Part shown: positions 51,021 to 60,499 of the stretch, in pieces
Layout: every line of letters starts with the position of its first letter
Position numbering within the stretch: position 1 is the stretch's first letter
DNA from: Aurantibrevibacter litoralis
GTDB lineage: Bacteria > Bacteroidota > Bacteroidia > Flavobacteriales > Flavobacteriaceae
Reading direction: 5' to 3'
DNA length: 64,000 nucleotides
Assembly (NCBI RefSeq): GCF_034651555.1
Contig: NZ_JAYEEQ010000011.1
Coordinates: 1-64,000, forward strand
Position numbers and translations under genes: made by a program
The notes under the pieces: model-generated
The model's database searches: none
The model's input: only the letters and a program-made list of their open reading frames with translations
What the model was told of the DNA's origin: nothing

Positions 51021-53609
51021 CTAAAAATAAAAGCGCAGTACAAAGTTTGGGGTTATGCCTTGCGACAACTGTCGTATTTGGTTGAGTTCTGTATTTCCGG
51101 TATTTACATTAGGATCTAGTCTATAGAAAATGGAGATAGGTTCCTGTCTGGCGTAGATATTTTTAACGGCGATACCCAGTGCACCTCTAAAACCGGCTGA
51201 AGAACTTGTAAATTTATAAAGCACTGAGCCGTCTAAACGATGATAATCTGGCAAGCGTTCGCTATTAATAGAACCATAGGTAATAAAATTGGTGTTCGGG
51301 TTAAAATTGGTTACAGGGGTAAACGGACTACCCGTTCTATAATTCCATCCCAATGAAAATTGCCATATATCCGTTTCGTAGGTATTGGCAAGACTCAGGT
51401 TATGGGTAATGTCATTATTACCGGGAAAGGCACCGGTTTGCAAACTGGAAAAGGTATATGCTACATCATTAAAAGTGTAACCTACCCAAGTGGTGTACGC
51501 ATTCCATTTTTTTCGTAGTAATACATCCACACCGGTAATGGTACTTTCCCCTGTTGTTAAATTGGTGGGCGTCGTCGTAAAACCATTAGTAAAGGAGGTT
51601 AATCCGGAAATATTCTTTTGGTAGGCATCCACATCCAATGTCCACCCTTGTGTATTCACTAATATTCCGGCAGAGTATTGATTACTTTGCAAAATAGGGA
51701 TATCGGTACCATTAGATACCGTCCAAATATTATTTTCTAAACGCAATTGTATATCCTCAAATTCCACTAACTGACTTACGGGTTGATATCTTTTTTCAAA
51801 AGTTCCTTTGAATCGAATTTTAGGGGTAATAGGCAGTTCTAGATTAGCTCTGGGTTCTATAAAATTATCGTTGTTTACGACCGAATAGCGTGAGGCTCTG
51901 GCTCCTAAACTAAAGAAGCCCTTATTTTTAAAGCGATAGGTATATTCGGTGTAGATGGAGTGTGCGGTGTTTTCACCATTGCGAACGACATCAAAGTTTC
52001 GACTTTGAAAGTCATCGTCATCGTCAAGGTCATTACTATAAAAAAGTTGAAAAAAAACATCGAGTTTAGAATACTGATAGCCGATCTGTATTTGTTGTTG
52101 CGGTAAAAACGCATAAGCAAGGTGTATATCTGCGCCTATATCTTCAACCGTATTTCGGCGTAATGTTAACGCTTCTAATTCGTTATCTTCCGAGGTGTTA
52201 TTTTCATAACGAGAATCTAGCGCTGAATAGTACCCTTTAAGACCGTAGAACCATTTTTTTTTGGTTGAACCTTCATAAGAGAAGCTCGCTCCTTTATTTT
52301 CGATGTTGAATACATCGGCCACAATATCTTCATCATCCCGAACGGAAAAATCCAATTCATTTTTGGTATATAATGCACTTACAGTAATACGATCTGTGGT
52401 TGTAGGTTGAATAATTATTTTTGCATTCGTATCATAAAAAAGGAAATCCTCACGACCAATAAGGTCATCATCGTCGTCGTCATCTAAAAATTGTCCCTCT
52501 GTGTTGGTAGCCAAGGTGGTATTTTGAAATACTTTTTCGGACAGTGCATCAAAAGTGGGTGTTTTTAATAAATCTACATACGAGCGTCTTCCTGAAACAA
52601 TAATTCCAACATGTTCGCTTAACGGCGCTTTTACAAAGACGTCTGCATGAGTGCCATTCACCCCAAAACCGCCGCTCACTTTGTCCGCCACTTTGGCGCC
52701 ACTAGAGATATCAATAACACCGGAAATACGGTCGCCGTATTTCGGACTGGCACCGCCTTTATATATTTTGGCACTTTCTACAATATACGGATTAAAAGCA
52801 GAAATCATTCCGAAAAAATGCCCTGTATTGTACATTTTTACACCGTCGAAAAAAATAAGATTTTGATCAGGGGAACCGCCCCGAATCTGAATTCCGGAAG
52901 CGGATTCGTCTAAACTGCTTATTCCCGGCGCAAATTGAATACTTTCTAATACATCTGGTTCTACTAAGCCGGGAAAAATACCCAAATCATCCTTGACTAG
53001 GGTAAAAGAACCATCGGCATTTTTATGAACCCCTGTGGTGAGATAGCCCAAAACAATAACTTCATCTAAGGTTTGAGTCTCCGGAATTAAAGGAATGTTT
53101 TCGCAATTCTTGTCGGTATGGTCCGCTACAGGCACAAGCATATCTTTAAAACCAATATACTGAATGCGAAGTACAGCATCTAGAGGCATATTTTCTATTT
53201 TAAAATAGCCCTCACTATTTGTAGTGGTTCCTTTAGCGCCATTTTCCAGAAGTACCGTTGCAGCTTCCAAAATTTCTCCGCTGCCGCCATCAATGACATA
53301 ACCGCAAATGGAAGTTACGGTCATTTTTTTTCTTAGGATTACTTGCTGATCCGAAATACGTTCCAAAACTAAGTTGGTTTGTGCTTCGATGCGATTTAGG
53401 GCATCGGTAAGGGTAATATTAGTTTGCAAAATGGTTACCGAAAGATTTTTTACAACCTCCTCACTAAACGAAAATAGAATGCCGGTTTTAGACTCAATAT
53501 CTTGTAATACCAAACGCAACGGACTTTGGTCATGATTTAGGGTAATGCGTTCTTGCGCATTTAGGCATACGAAGAAAAACAAACCCATGAGGCAACATAA
53601 TTTTCTCAT
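51021..53609 (-). CDS. TonB-dependent receptor with N-terminal STN signalling domain
   Basis: 862 residues. After the signal peptide (KLCCLMGLFFFVCLNAQ) comes an STN domain at about 22-95, which contacts FecR. Next are a carboxypeptidase-regulatory-like beta domain at about 100-180, a plug at about 205-330 (SIQFAPGISSLDESASG, IRGGSPDQNLIFFDGVKMY split by eye) and a beta-barrel ending in LRFYF. A loop at about residue 372 carries seven consecutive aspartates. It imports a ligand across the outer membrane and signals its presence through FecR and the sigma factor. The ligand is unknown. Confidence 0.93.
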   Translation of the reverse strand: MRKLCCLMGLFFFVCLNAQERITLNHDQSPLRLVLQDIESKTGILFSFSEEVVKNLSVTILQTNITLTDALNRIEAQTNLVLERISDQQVILRKKMTVTSICGYVIDGGSGEILEAATVLLENGAKGTTTNSEGYFKIENMPLDAVLRIQYIGFKDMLVPVADHTDKNCENIPLIPETQTLDEVIVLGYLTTGVHKNADGSFTLVKDDLGIFPGLVEPDVLESIQFAPGISSLDESASGIQIRGGSPDQNLIFFDGVKMYNTGHFFGMISAFNPYIVESAKIYKGGASPKYGDRISGVIDISSGAKVADKVSGGFGVNGTHADVFVKAPLSEHVGIIVSGRRSYVDLLKTPTFDALSEKVFQNTTLATNTEGQFLDDDDDDDLIGREDFLFYDTNAKIIIQPTTTDRITVSALYTKNELDFSVRDDEDIVADVFNIENKGASFSYEGSTKKKWFYGLKGYYSALDSRYENNTSEDNELEALTLRRNTVEDIGADIHLAYAFLPQQQIQIGYQYSKLDVFFQLFYSNDLDDDDDFQSRNFDVVRNGENTAHSIYTEYTYRFKNKGFFSLGARASRYSVVNNDNFIEPRANLELPITPKIRFKGTFEKRYQPVSQLVEFEDIQLRLENNIWTVSNGTDIPILQSNQYSAGILVNTQGWTLDVDAYQKNISGLTSFTNGFTTTPTNLTTGESTITGVDVLLRKKWNAYTTWVGYTFNDVAYTFSSLQTGAFPGNNDITHNLSLANTYETDIWQFSLGWNYRTGSPFTPVTNFNPNTNFITYGSINSERLPDYHRLDGSVLYKFTSSSAGFRGALGIAVKNIYARQEPISIFYRLDPNVNTGNTELNQIRQLSQGITPNFVLRFYF

Positions 53610-53618
53610 TCCTTGTCG

Positions 53619-54536
53619 TTATTTAGTTACCGTTAGGATCACTGTTTTTTTATCATCGCTCAGGGTATATGCTATACCCATGGGAACTAAGACAGCGGTT
53701 AGGGCAGTTTCTAAATCGGTATGTATAAAACCACCGGTAAAGTTTGAAGTTGTAGGAATGTTTCCGGCTTCAATTTTAATTCCGAACTGTATTTCTAACT
53801 CTTGTAATACAGAAAACAAAGGGGCGTTTCTAAAAATGCTTTGTCCTTTTAGCCAAGCAGGGGCTGTATCCACTATCGTATCCCGATTAAAGGATTCCTC
53901 CGTTTGTCTTAGCTCTTGTCCTTGGGTAAGGATAATTTTGTTTTCGGAATTGGCTTCTTCAAATTGCACTTTGCCCTCAAAACAGCTCACTTCAAAAACC
54001 GAAGGTCTGGTTTTAATATTAAACGTTGTGCCCAATACGCGTACAATACCCGATGCGGTGGCTACTTCAAACCCGTCGCCTTGGGTTACTTCAAAAAATC
54101 CTTCCCCATGTACGAGGTGAAGTTTTCTATCAGACAACCAAAAGAATCGCGATCGATTTAGGTGCGAATCGGCATTAAGGTGTACTGTAGAGCCATCGGG
54201 CAAAGCAACGGTTTGTTGTTCGCCGGCAGCAGTAGTATAGGTAACTTCGTTAAAAAACAAGCCTAAAGAGAGTAAGATAAGCACCGTGGCGGCTGCGGCA
54301 TAGTACCAGGTTTTTAGAGGGATTACTCTTCCTTTTTTAGGGGTGTCTAATTGTGAAAGGAGTTTGGCTTTAAAGGCGTCTTTGTTAAAGGAAGGTTTTT
54401 GAAACCTGTCCGCACTTTGTACAATACGGAGGTAATCCGAAAAAGCCTCGGATGTTTCTAGGGCTTGCTGTTCTTCAGGCGTTAGTGTGCCCGACAGCCA
54501 GCGTGCCAGCAGAGTTTCGTCTTGTTCTTCAAGCAT
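53619..54536 (-). CDS. FecR-family anti-sigma regulator
   Basis: 305 residues. The N-terminal cytoplasmic part binds the sigma factor and is followed by one membrane helix (YYAAAATVLILLSLGLFF). A FecR domain lies at about 110-200 (ATASGIVRVLGTTFNIKT), and a DUF4974 domain ends the protein (APLFSVLQELEIQFGIKI). It transmits the receptor signal. It begins 9 bases after the TonB receptor frame ends and follows the sigma gene. Confidence 0.94.
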   Translation of the reverse strand: MLEEQDETLLARWLSGTLTPEEQQALETSEAFSDYLRIVQSADRFQKPSFNKDAFKAKLLSQLDTPKKGRVIPLKTWYYAAAATVLILLSLGLFFNEVTYTTAAGEQQTVALPDGSTVHLNADSHLNRSRFFWLSDRKLHLVHGEGFFEVTQGDGFEVATASGIVRVLGTTFNIKTRPSVFEVSCFEGKVQFEEANSENKIILTQGQELRQTEESFNRDTIVDTAPAWLKGQSIFRNAPLFSVLQELEIQFGIKIEAGNIPTTSNFTGGFIHTDLETALTAVLVPMGIAYTLSDDKKTVILTVTK

Positions 54537-54589
54537 GGTACGTCCCTTTAGTAGAAAACAGTTGACACTCCAATATACCCATCCCCCAA

Positions 54590-55102
54590 TTATATATTTT
54601 TAATTATTTTCCGAATTTTAAGTAACGCCTTTTGCATTTTTTTTTCTACAGCAGTTTGTGAAACGCCCGTCATTACAGCGATTTCAGAAAATGTTTTTTT
54701 ATCAACTCTATTGAGCAGAAAAACTTCCCGCTGCCCTTCTGGTAGTTGGTTTATGGCATTTTGCAACTGCGTCATAAATTCATTTCCTTCCATTTGGAAG
54801 TGAGGGGTTTCATTATCTATGTGTTGTTGAGGCAGATTGGCATAAGCAAGCACTACTTTCTTGTGCGCCACTTCATTCAAGAATTTATTTTTGGCTACCG
54901 CATATAAAAATCCTTTCGCTTTTTCGTAAATCACCTTTTTACAGTTATCCCAAAGTTTCACAAAAGCATCTTGGGTAAGATCTTCAGCCTGGTATAAGTC
55001 GCCGCAACGGTAGTATAAAAAGTTGCGAAGCGCCTCTGCATGCTCATCAAAAAGCGCATTGAAATGCGTGCGGTTACAAACAGATTTTATTGGCTCTTTC
55101 AT
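54590..55102 (-). CDS. ECF RNA polymerase sigma factor (FecI-like, Bacteroidota)
   Basis: 170 residues from ATG 55102 (MKEPIKSVC); a TTG at 55123 is an alternative. Region 2 has HAEALRNFLYYRCGDLYQAE followed by DLTQDAFVKLW, and region 4 has EGQREVFLLNRVDKKTFSEI followed by AVMTGVSQTAVE. It directs transcription of the receptor locus and is held by FecR. A perfect inverted repeat, ACCTAA and TTAGGT (55115-55129), precedes it. Confidence 0.95.
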   Translation of the reverse strand: MKEPIKSVCNRTHFNALFDEHAEALRNFLYYRCGDLYQAEDLTQDAFVKLWDNCKKVIYEKAKGFLYAVAKNKFLNEVAHKKVVLAYANLPQQHIDNETPHFQMEGNEFMTQLQNAINQLPEGQREVFLLNRVDKKTFSEIAVMTGVSQTAVEKKMQKALLKIRKIIKNI

Positions 55103-55246
55103 GAAGCGCAACAGACCTAACAATTAGGTAGTATTTAAGGCGGTTAGCAATTTTAGCCTAAAAATAGAAAATAAAAAAGCATCGAAGGGGGTTGGGTAAA
55201 AGAAATTTAGCATGTTCTAGATATATAACACATAAATTAGATATCC

Positions 55247-55987
55247 ATGAAAACAAATTTTTTTAAATCCGTATTTGGTATTGCGCTAGGAAGCAGTTTG
55301 TTGTTTATTTCTTGTTCAACGGACAGTGAAGACGATATAAATCCGAATAATTCAGCATTAGCTAAAGTAAATTTAAAGGCAAAAGGAACCTATAATAGTG
55401 CCACAGGAAAAGGTATTGCGCTGAAAACAAACAATGCCAATTTGGAAATATCCGATTTTTTGGTAAACATTAAAGAGGTAGAATTAGAATTTGATGACGA
55501 TGATCGTAATGGCAAAAATTTTTATGATTCTGATGATGAAATTGAACTAAAAGGACCCTTTGAGCTCGATTTGTTAGCGGGTGAAATTACTTTTGCTTTT
55601 GTAGACCTTCCGCAAGCACGGTATGAAGAATTGGAGTTCGATTTTGATAAAAGCCGAAATGCTTCTAGTGAACTATTCGGGAAAACTATTTTGATTCGGG
55701 GTGCTATTGAAGGCGTTCCTTTTGAATTTTGGCATGATTTTGAAGAGGATGTAGAGATCGATTTTGAAGACGACAACAATGATATTATTATCACCGAAAA
55801 TAATAATGATATCACCATCAATTTTAATATCACCGGAATATTGAATGGGGTAGATTTCAGCACTGCAAGAGATGGAAACAATGATGGCATTATAGAAATA
55901 AACCCCAGAGATAATGATGGTAACCGCTTGCTTGCTAATCAGATCAAGAATCGTATTAAAGACTATATCGATCTTTTGGACGATTAG
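55247..55987 (+). CDS. acidic lipoprotein, DUF4382-like
   Basis: 246 residues. A lipoprotein signal ends LLFISC (Cys23), then STDSEDDINPN, an acidic stretch that fits the Bacteroidota lipoprotein export signal for surface display. The mature part is Asp/Glu rich (FDDDDRNGKNFYDSDDEIE) and has a beta pattern (SDFLVNIKEVELEF, VDLPQARYEELEFDFDKS) resembling DUF4382. It is divergent from the sigma factor and may be the surface ligand-binding partner of the receptor, which is inference. Confidence 0.65.
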   Translation: MKTNFFKSVFGIALGSSLLFISCSTDSEDDINPNNSALAKVNLKAKGTYNSATGKGIALKTNNANLEISDFLVNIKEVELEFDDDDRNGKNFYDSDDEIELKGPFELDLLAGEITFAFVDLPQARYEELEFDFDKSRNASSELFGKTILIRGAIEGVPFEFWHDFEEDVEIDFEDDNNDIIITENNNDITINFNITGILNGVDFSTARDGNNDGIIEINPRDNDGNRLLANQIKNRIKDYIDLLDD

Positions 55988-56466
55988 TTTTACGAACCAA
56001 AAGTTCCTAAGAAGAAGTAGATGTCCCCTCTGAATAATCTGGTTTGAGGACACAGAGGGGTACTCCTATAAATCGAAATATACCAAAGAATGGGAGGTTG
56101 TGCATGCGATGAGGTATTGCACTACAGGAACAATTCTCAATCCTTTGTGCAAAACCGATTTCTAAATCATCTTACAAGCTGAGCAATGTTAGAAATTAGC
56201 GCATTCGTTTTGGGTTTTTAATGATCGCCGTACACAAAGATGCTTTAGGCATGGGTTAATTTTCTTGGTGCAACCTAAGGCTTTAGCTCAAACTAACATA
56301 TGCCGCTACCATGCTGCGTATAATCTCTTCGGGGAAACATCACAAAATAAAAAAAAGCAACATTGGGGGTTGGGTAAAACACGCTAATACCTGTCTTAAG
56401 GATGTAAAGCACAATTTAAAGAAGGGCTTTTTTAAAGGTTTAAAAATCATACAAAACTGTAATTAT
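55988..56466. other. intergenic stretch with one strong hairpin
   Basis: CCCCTCTG (56025-56032) and CAGAGGGG (56053-56060) pair perfectly after the lipoprotein gene, but there is no T-run, so termination is uncertain. The rest shows nothing recognisable. A start at 56311 for the next gene would place a non-signal-like extension before its signal peptide, so that part is counted as non-coding. Confidence 0.45.
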
Positions 56467-57285
56467 ATGAAGAATCAAAAAAAATTTCGACAATTAAGCG
56501 CACTGTTTTGGCTCATGGGTTTCCTCATTGCCTTGGGTTCATGCAGCACAGATTCAGATTCCTTAGACGATGAAATGGGCGAAAACGTTAATGGTACGGG
56601 TTCTTTGGGGGATAACGCTGCCATTTTCTTATTTATTGATGAAGACAGCATAGACAATGGCAACGAACCCAATAATTTTTCGGAGACAGATGTAAACGAC
56701 AATTTGGCCACAGTAGGGCAACGAAGGCAACTTCGTTTTTTTGAACAAAACGTAGGCCAAACCATAGATTTATTTACCGGTCAAGTGGGTGATGAAGGAT
56801 GGCATGCACCGAAGACGATCCCGAATACTTGGATAAACACTGGGCCCACAAATAATGGCCTTTTGAACTATCTTGTTCCCGGTCCGGGACTCGGTGGAGG
56901 TGAAGACGATAAAGAAGCGCTTTTGGATGACATTAGAAATGTAATCCCCCTGAGAGCAACGGCACTAACTATGTTAACAGGAGAAACAGTCTACGCTGTA
57001 GTTTATGATAGTGATATTAGCACTAATTATAGCCCCATACAAGCCAATCTGCAAGGTGCTAATTTAGGAATTGTTGCCTTTAAAGTGGTTTCCGTTTCCA
57101 GACGAAACAATGGCTCCGATTCCGATTTGCCCCGTGTTACAATTACCATTTTGGATGCCCAAAGTATAGATCAAGAAGCGCTATATCTTTTTCAAAACGC
57201 CCCCGAACCTAGGTCTTCTTCTGAGCCGGAAGATACCAATCCGCCCGCAAACGTACCCCAAATTCAGCTTACAAAAGCAAACTAG
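56467..57285 (+). CDS. secreted lipoprotein of unknown function
   Basis: 273 residues from ATG 56467 (MKNQKKFRQLSALFWLMGF), chosen because it starts a normal signal peptide with lipobox LIALGSC. An acidic segment (STDSDSLDDE) again suggests surface export. The mature protein has no motif I recognise; it contains DEGWHAPKTIPNTWI and a glycine-rich turn (LVPGPGLGGGEDDK). It lies in tandem with the DUF4382-like lipoprotein and may share its role beside the TonB receptor. Confidence 0.65.
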   Translation: MKNQKKFRQLSALFWLMGFLIALGSCSTDSDSLDDEMGENVNGTGSLGDNAAIFLFIDEDSIDNGNEPNNFSETDVNDNLATVGQRRQLRFFEQNVGQTIDLFTGQVGDEGWHAPKTIPNTWINTGPTNNGLLNYLVPGPGLGGGEDDKEALLDDIRNVIPLRATALTMLTGETVYAVVYDSDISTNYSPIQANLQGANLGIVAFKVVSVSRRNNGSDSDLPRVTITILDAQSIDQEALYLFQNAPEPRSSSEPEDTNPPANVPQIQLTKAN

Positions 57286-57325
57286 GGCATGTAGGTTTTT
57301 TGCTATCGGCTTTTATCTAAAGATT

Positions 57326-57345
57326 CCCCGACCCTTGGGTCGGGG
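57326..57345 (+). terminator. strong 9-bp hairpin after the lipoprotein gene
   Basis: CCCCGACCC and GGGTCGGGG pair perfectly over a TT loop and are followed by TTTCCTATTTAT. Confidence 0.65.
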
Positions 57346-57369
57346 TTTCCTATTTATCGCTCCTTTGGA

Positions 57370-57541
57370 GAGGTCGGAACTGTCTTTTTGCAGTTCCGGG
57401 TGAGGTGAAATACAAAATTTCGGTTTTTGGCCCAAAGGCCAAAATGAAACTGGCGAAATACCCTATGGCTTACCTCGGGGATAGTCAGTTTCAAGAAATT
57501 TTTTATTGATAATGCCATGCGTTTTTATACTGCATGGCATT
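57370..57541 (+). other. cluster of hairpins, possible structured RNA or element end
   Basis: Three further perfect stems follow in order: GGAACTG/CAGTTCC (57376-57397), TTTTGGCC/GGCCAAAA (57425-57444), and a closing stem TGAAACTG/CAGTTTCA (57445-57452 and 57486-57493). A last hairpin, AATGCCATGC/GCATGGCATT (57511-57541), is followed by a T-rich tract and looks like a terminator. No protein frame is present. The class is not recognised. Confidence 0.35.
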
Positions 57542-57665
57542 ATTTTATGCAGCTAAAAGTACAGTAGCACAACCTATTGCGCACATTTTACACACAATCG
57601 GCTTTCGGGTCGTATCAAACTACCCCTACCGGAATTGGACTTTTGTATTTTAAGCAAATTTCAAA

Positions 57666-57857
57666 TTAGGGACTATCTTGCTTGGAAAGAACCGTTTTAA
57701 GGTTGTTCAGTTTCCCTTCTGATTGTCGAAGAGTCATTTCCAGAACACCTTTGTTGTTTATAGTATCCATTCGGGAAACCCTGCCAATAGCTATATCTTG
57801 CTCCTCTGTTCTGGCTAATTCCGTGAGCTATTTCTTTTTTATTTCCTTTTGCTCCAT
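57666..57857 (-). pseudogene. frameshifted and truncated TraR/DksA-family gene
   Basis: It starts MEQKEIKKEIA, then after a frameshift near 57818 continues ELARTEEQDIAIGRVSRMD, TINNKGVLEMTLRQSEGKL and NNLKTVLSKQDSP, then stop. This matches the coiled-coil part of Bacteroidota TraR/DksA proteins (A-I-G-R-V-S-R-M-D-x-I-N-N-K). The C-terminal zinc finger (CxxC ... CxxC) is missing. It is inactive debris. Confidence 0.65.
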
Positions 57858-58099
57858 CTTTCAAAACTACCTATTTTGGAGTGATTTTAGCTGATCGTTG
57901 TTGATAGATCGTTGTTGGTTGGTGGAAGCTTCTAAGGTGTAGAATTTATAGGAAATCTTTCAAACCTGAAACCCAGAAATTTTCCATTTTCGAAATCCAA
58001 CGGTTTACTCGATAATCGAGATTTAAATGCTACCACGCTTGCGTCGAAATTTAATGTAAAGGTTCTTTTCAATACCTCGTGGGCTTGCTCCTAGGTAGT
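57858..58099. other. intergenic stretch with small repeats
   Basis: GATCGTTGTTG occurs twice in tandem (57893-57903 and 57907-57917), and a perfect palindrome CTCGATAATCGAG lies at 58008-58020. No gene is seen. Confidence 0.4.
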
Positions 58100-59446
58100 T
58101 TACTTCAAAAAATTCCGATACCATTTTCCGGAAGATTTTATAATTCTTTTTTGGGAGGGAAAATCCACATAAACAAGTCCAAATCTGGGATTGTATCCTT
58201 CTGCCCATTCAAAATTATCGGTAAAGGTCCACACAAAATACCCGTCTATGCGCAGCCCTTTTTGTTTGGCTCGGTACACTTGCCTAAGATGTTCTTGAAT
58301 ATAGCTTTTACGGTCGGTATCCTTTACCTCATCGTTTTGAAGGATATCTGGGAAAGCGGCACCATTTTCAGTAATAATTAGTTTCGGAATTTTAGTATAG
58401 GCATTAAAATGCTTAATTATTTTATAAATACTGGGAGGGTGTACTTCCCAGTCCATTAAGGTGGTTTTCACCTTTCGCTCTGATGCTTTTATGATTTTAG
58501 CCTGTACATAAGGCACAAAATAACTGTGTTTTACTACTTCCCTTGTGTAATTCTGTATTCCAATAAAATCAAAATCGAATGCCGCATCATCCAAATCTCC
58601 GGGGATTATATATTTTTCAATTCGGTGTAGAATAGGAAGGGTTTTTAGAGGATAACCCATCCCTAAGGCGGGTTCAATGAACAAGCGATTCAACAATGCT
58701 TCTACTTTTTTGGCGGCTATTTTATCCTTATGTTTTTTGCTATAAGGACTTATTTGAGAACATGAGAAAGTGGTGCCTATAAAAGCATTAGAAACCAGTT
58801 TGCGCAAGATTTTTCCGCCCAATGCTTGGCATAGAACGGCGTGGTGTACTGCGGGAATAAAATTTTTTAACCCTTTACGGCCAGGGGCATGTATTCCTAG
58901 AAAATAGCCCGCTCCTGTAAAAACCATAGGTTCGTTTAAGACCATCCAATGTGTTACCCGATCGCCAAATTGGGTAGCACATAAGGTGGCATAGGCTTCA
59001 AACCATAACCTAATGTCGCGGTTGGTCCAACCTCCTTTGTCTTCCAAGGCCTGCGGAAGATCCCAGTGATATAGGGTTACCCACGGCGTAATGCCGCACT
59101 CTAAGCAAAAATCGATTACCTTATTATAGAAGGCAATTCCTTCTTCGCTCGGCGTACCAATTCCTTCTGGAATTAATCGGGACCACGACAGAGAGAACCG
59201 AAAATGAGGAATGTTCATGGATTTCATGAGCAAAATATCCTCCCTATACCGGTGGTAAAAATCGCAGGCCACCTCCCCATGCTGGTCTTTAAAAATGGTG
59301 CCCTTTTTAGATACAAACGTATCCCAAATGGAAGGCCCTTTGTCTGCTGCGTTGTAACCGCCTTCAATTTGGTAGGCTGCTGTAGAAACACCCCAAACAA
59401 AATCGGCCCCGAAATCGTCTTTGCGCAACTTAAATTTTGAACTCAT
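58100..59446 (-). CDS. glycoside hydrolase family 1 beta-glycosidase
   Basis: About 448 residues. The GH1 start FGADFVWGVSTAAYQIEG is followed by the acid/base motif VLNEPMVF (Glu near 171) and the nucleophile motif ITENGAA (Glu near 361). FVWTFTDNFEWAEGYNPRFG closes the barrel. There is no signal peptide, so it acts in the cytoplasm. I chose ATG 59446 because a GGAGG lies 8 bases before it; ATG 59461 is possible. It is last in a trio with a glycosyltransferase and an LpxH-like enzyme, so a glycolipid or oligosaccharide substrate is likely. Confidence 0.92.
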   Translation of the reverse strand: MSSKFKLRKDDFGADFVWGVSTAAYQIEGGYNAADKGPSIWDTFVSKKGTIFKDQHGEVACDFYHRYREDILLMKSMNIPHFRFSLSWSRLIPEGIGTPSEEGIAFYNKVIDFCLECGITPWVTLYHWDLPQALEDKGGWTNRDIRLWFEAYATLCATQFGDRVTHWMVLNEPMVFTGAGYFLGIHAPGRKGLKNFIPAVHHAVLCQALGGKILRKLVSNAFIGTTFSCSQISPYSKKHKDKIAAKKVEALLNRLFIEPALGMGYPLKTLPILHRIEKYIIPGDLDDAAFDFDFIGIQNYTREVVKHSYFVPYVQAKIIKASERKVKTTLMDWEVHPPSIYKIIKHFNAYTKIPKLIITENGAAFPDILQNDEVKDTDRKSYIQEHLRQVYRAKQKGLRIDGYFVWTFTDNFEWAEGYNPRFGLVYVDFPSQKRIIKSSGKWYRNFLK

Positions 59447-59466
59447 ATTGTGGCCCTCCATGCTAC

Positions 59467-60471
59467 TCAAAGGGCTTGCAGTGCTACGGTTTCCTCGATT
59501 ACCTGATCAATAATACGTTCCGTAATATCAGGATAATCCACAGGGATTACCGTTGTACTTTCTACCCATTGGATGAGGTCATTTAGATGCTTCTTTTTTA
59601 AGGATTTCATAACAGGAACACCCATTTCCCGCAAGGCTGCGGTATTGCATTGTTGTTCGTACTGTCCTTTCATAGGAATTACCATCACCTTTTTGTTCAT
59701 AAAAAGGGCCTCTGCAGGGGTTTCAAATCCGGCACCGCATAAAATTCCGCTACTCCCGGCCATACTATTTACAAAGGCTTCATTGGTAATGGGTTGTATA
59801 GATATATTTTTTTCAAAAAAAGACTTTTTATTGTGCTTGGAAAAAACTTCCCAGCGTACATTTTTAACCTTAGAGAGCATCTGTAGTATTTTTTCGTCAC
59901 TATAAGAGGGGAGGTATACCGTATAGTAATCGCCTGTAGTACAGACGCTATTTCGAATATCTTGCCTCACAACCGGGGTAAATATGTGGGTATGATACTG
60001 TTTAAAGTGAAACCCATATTGACGGGTAGTAGGGGCATAATTCTTTAGGATAAACTGCCCTAAAAGATCACTTTCTTTAGGTTTTGGGGCATAAGGAGAT
60101 AGTACGGCAGCTTGGTGACTTAAACCAACACAAGGCTTGTGCTGCAACTTGCAAGCCCAAGCCGAAACCGGTTCAAAATCATTCAGTATAAGATCGTAGT
60201 CGTGAATAGGAAGGCTTTTTATTTCCTTTTGGAGCTGTAAGGTATTCGCTTTTACATAGGTACGCCACATGTTTACGCCTCCTTTTTTTCCAAACATAAA
60301 ACTAAGTCCTTTTAGCTGATATTTTATGGGATAGGGCAGTTGAACGTCTGCTTGTGTACCACTTACCAAAAGGTCTAGCGAAATGTTCTTTTTCTGCAAT
60401 AATGGGATAATGTCCCGGGCGCGGCTAAGGTGGCCGTTGCCCGTTCCTTGAATGGCATACAATATTTTCAT
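59467..60471 (-). CDS. glycosyltransferase (MurG/UGT-like, GT-B fold)
   Basis: 334 residues. The N-terminus MKILYAIQGTGNGHLSRARD is the acceptor-side glycine-rich loop of GT-B enzymes. The C-terminal half has GILCGAGFETPAEALFMNKK, the nucleotide-sugar-binding signature, and PMKGQYEQQCN. It moves a sugar from a nucleotide donor to a lipid or other acceptor at the inner membrane face. It ends close to the GH1 start and begins 29 bases after the phosphoesterase frame ends. Confidence 0.88.
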   Translation of the reverse strand: MKILYAIQGTGNGHLSRARDIIPLLQKKNISLDLLVSGTQADVQLPYPIKYQLKGLSFMFGKKGGVNMWRTYVKANTLQLQKEIKSLPIHDYDLILNDFEPVSAWACKLQHKPCVGLSHQAAVLSPYAPKPKESDLLGQFILKNYAPTTRQYGFHFKQYHTHIFTPVVRQDIRNSVCTTGDYYTVYLPSYSDEKILQMLSKVKNVRWEVFSKHNKKSFFEKNISIQPITNEAFVNSMAGSSGILCGAGFETPAEALFMNKKVMVIPMKGQYEQQCNTAALREMGVPVMKSLKKKHLNDLIQWVESTTVIPVDYPDITERIIDQVIEETVALQAL

Positions 60472-60499
60472 TCGTAAATGTGCGTTATAAACTGGAAAT

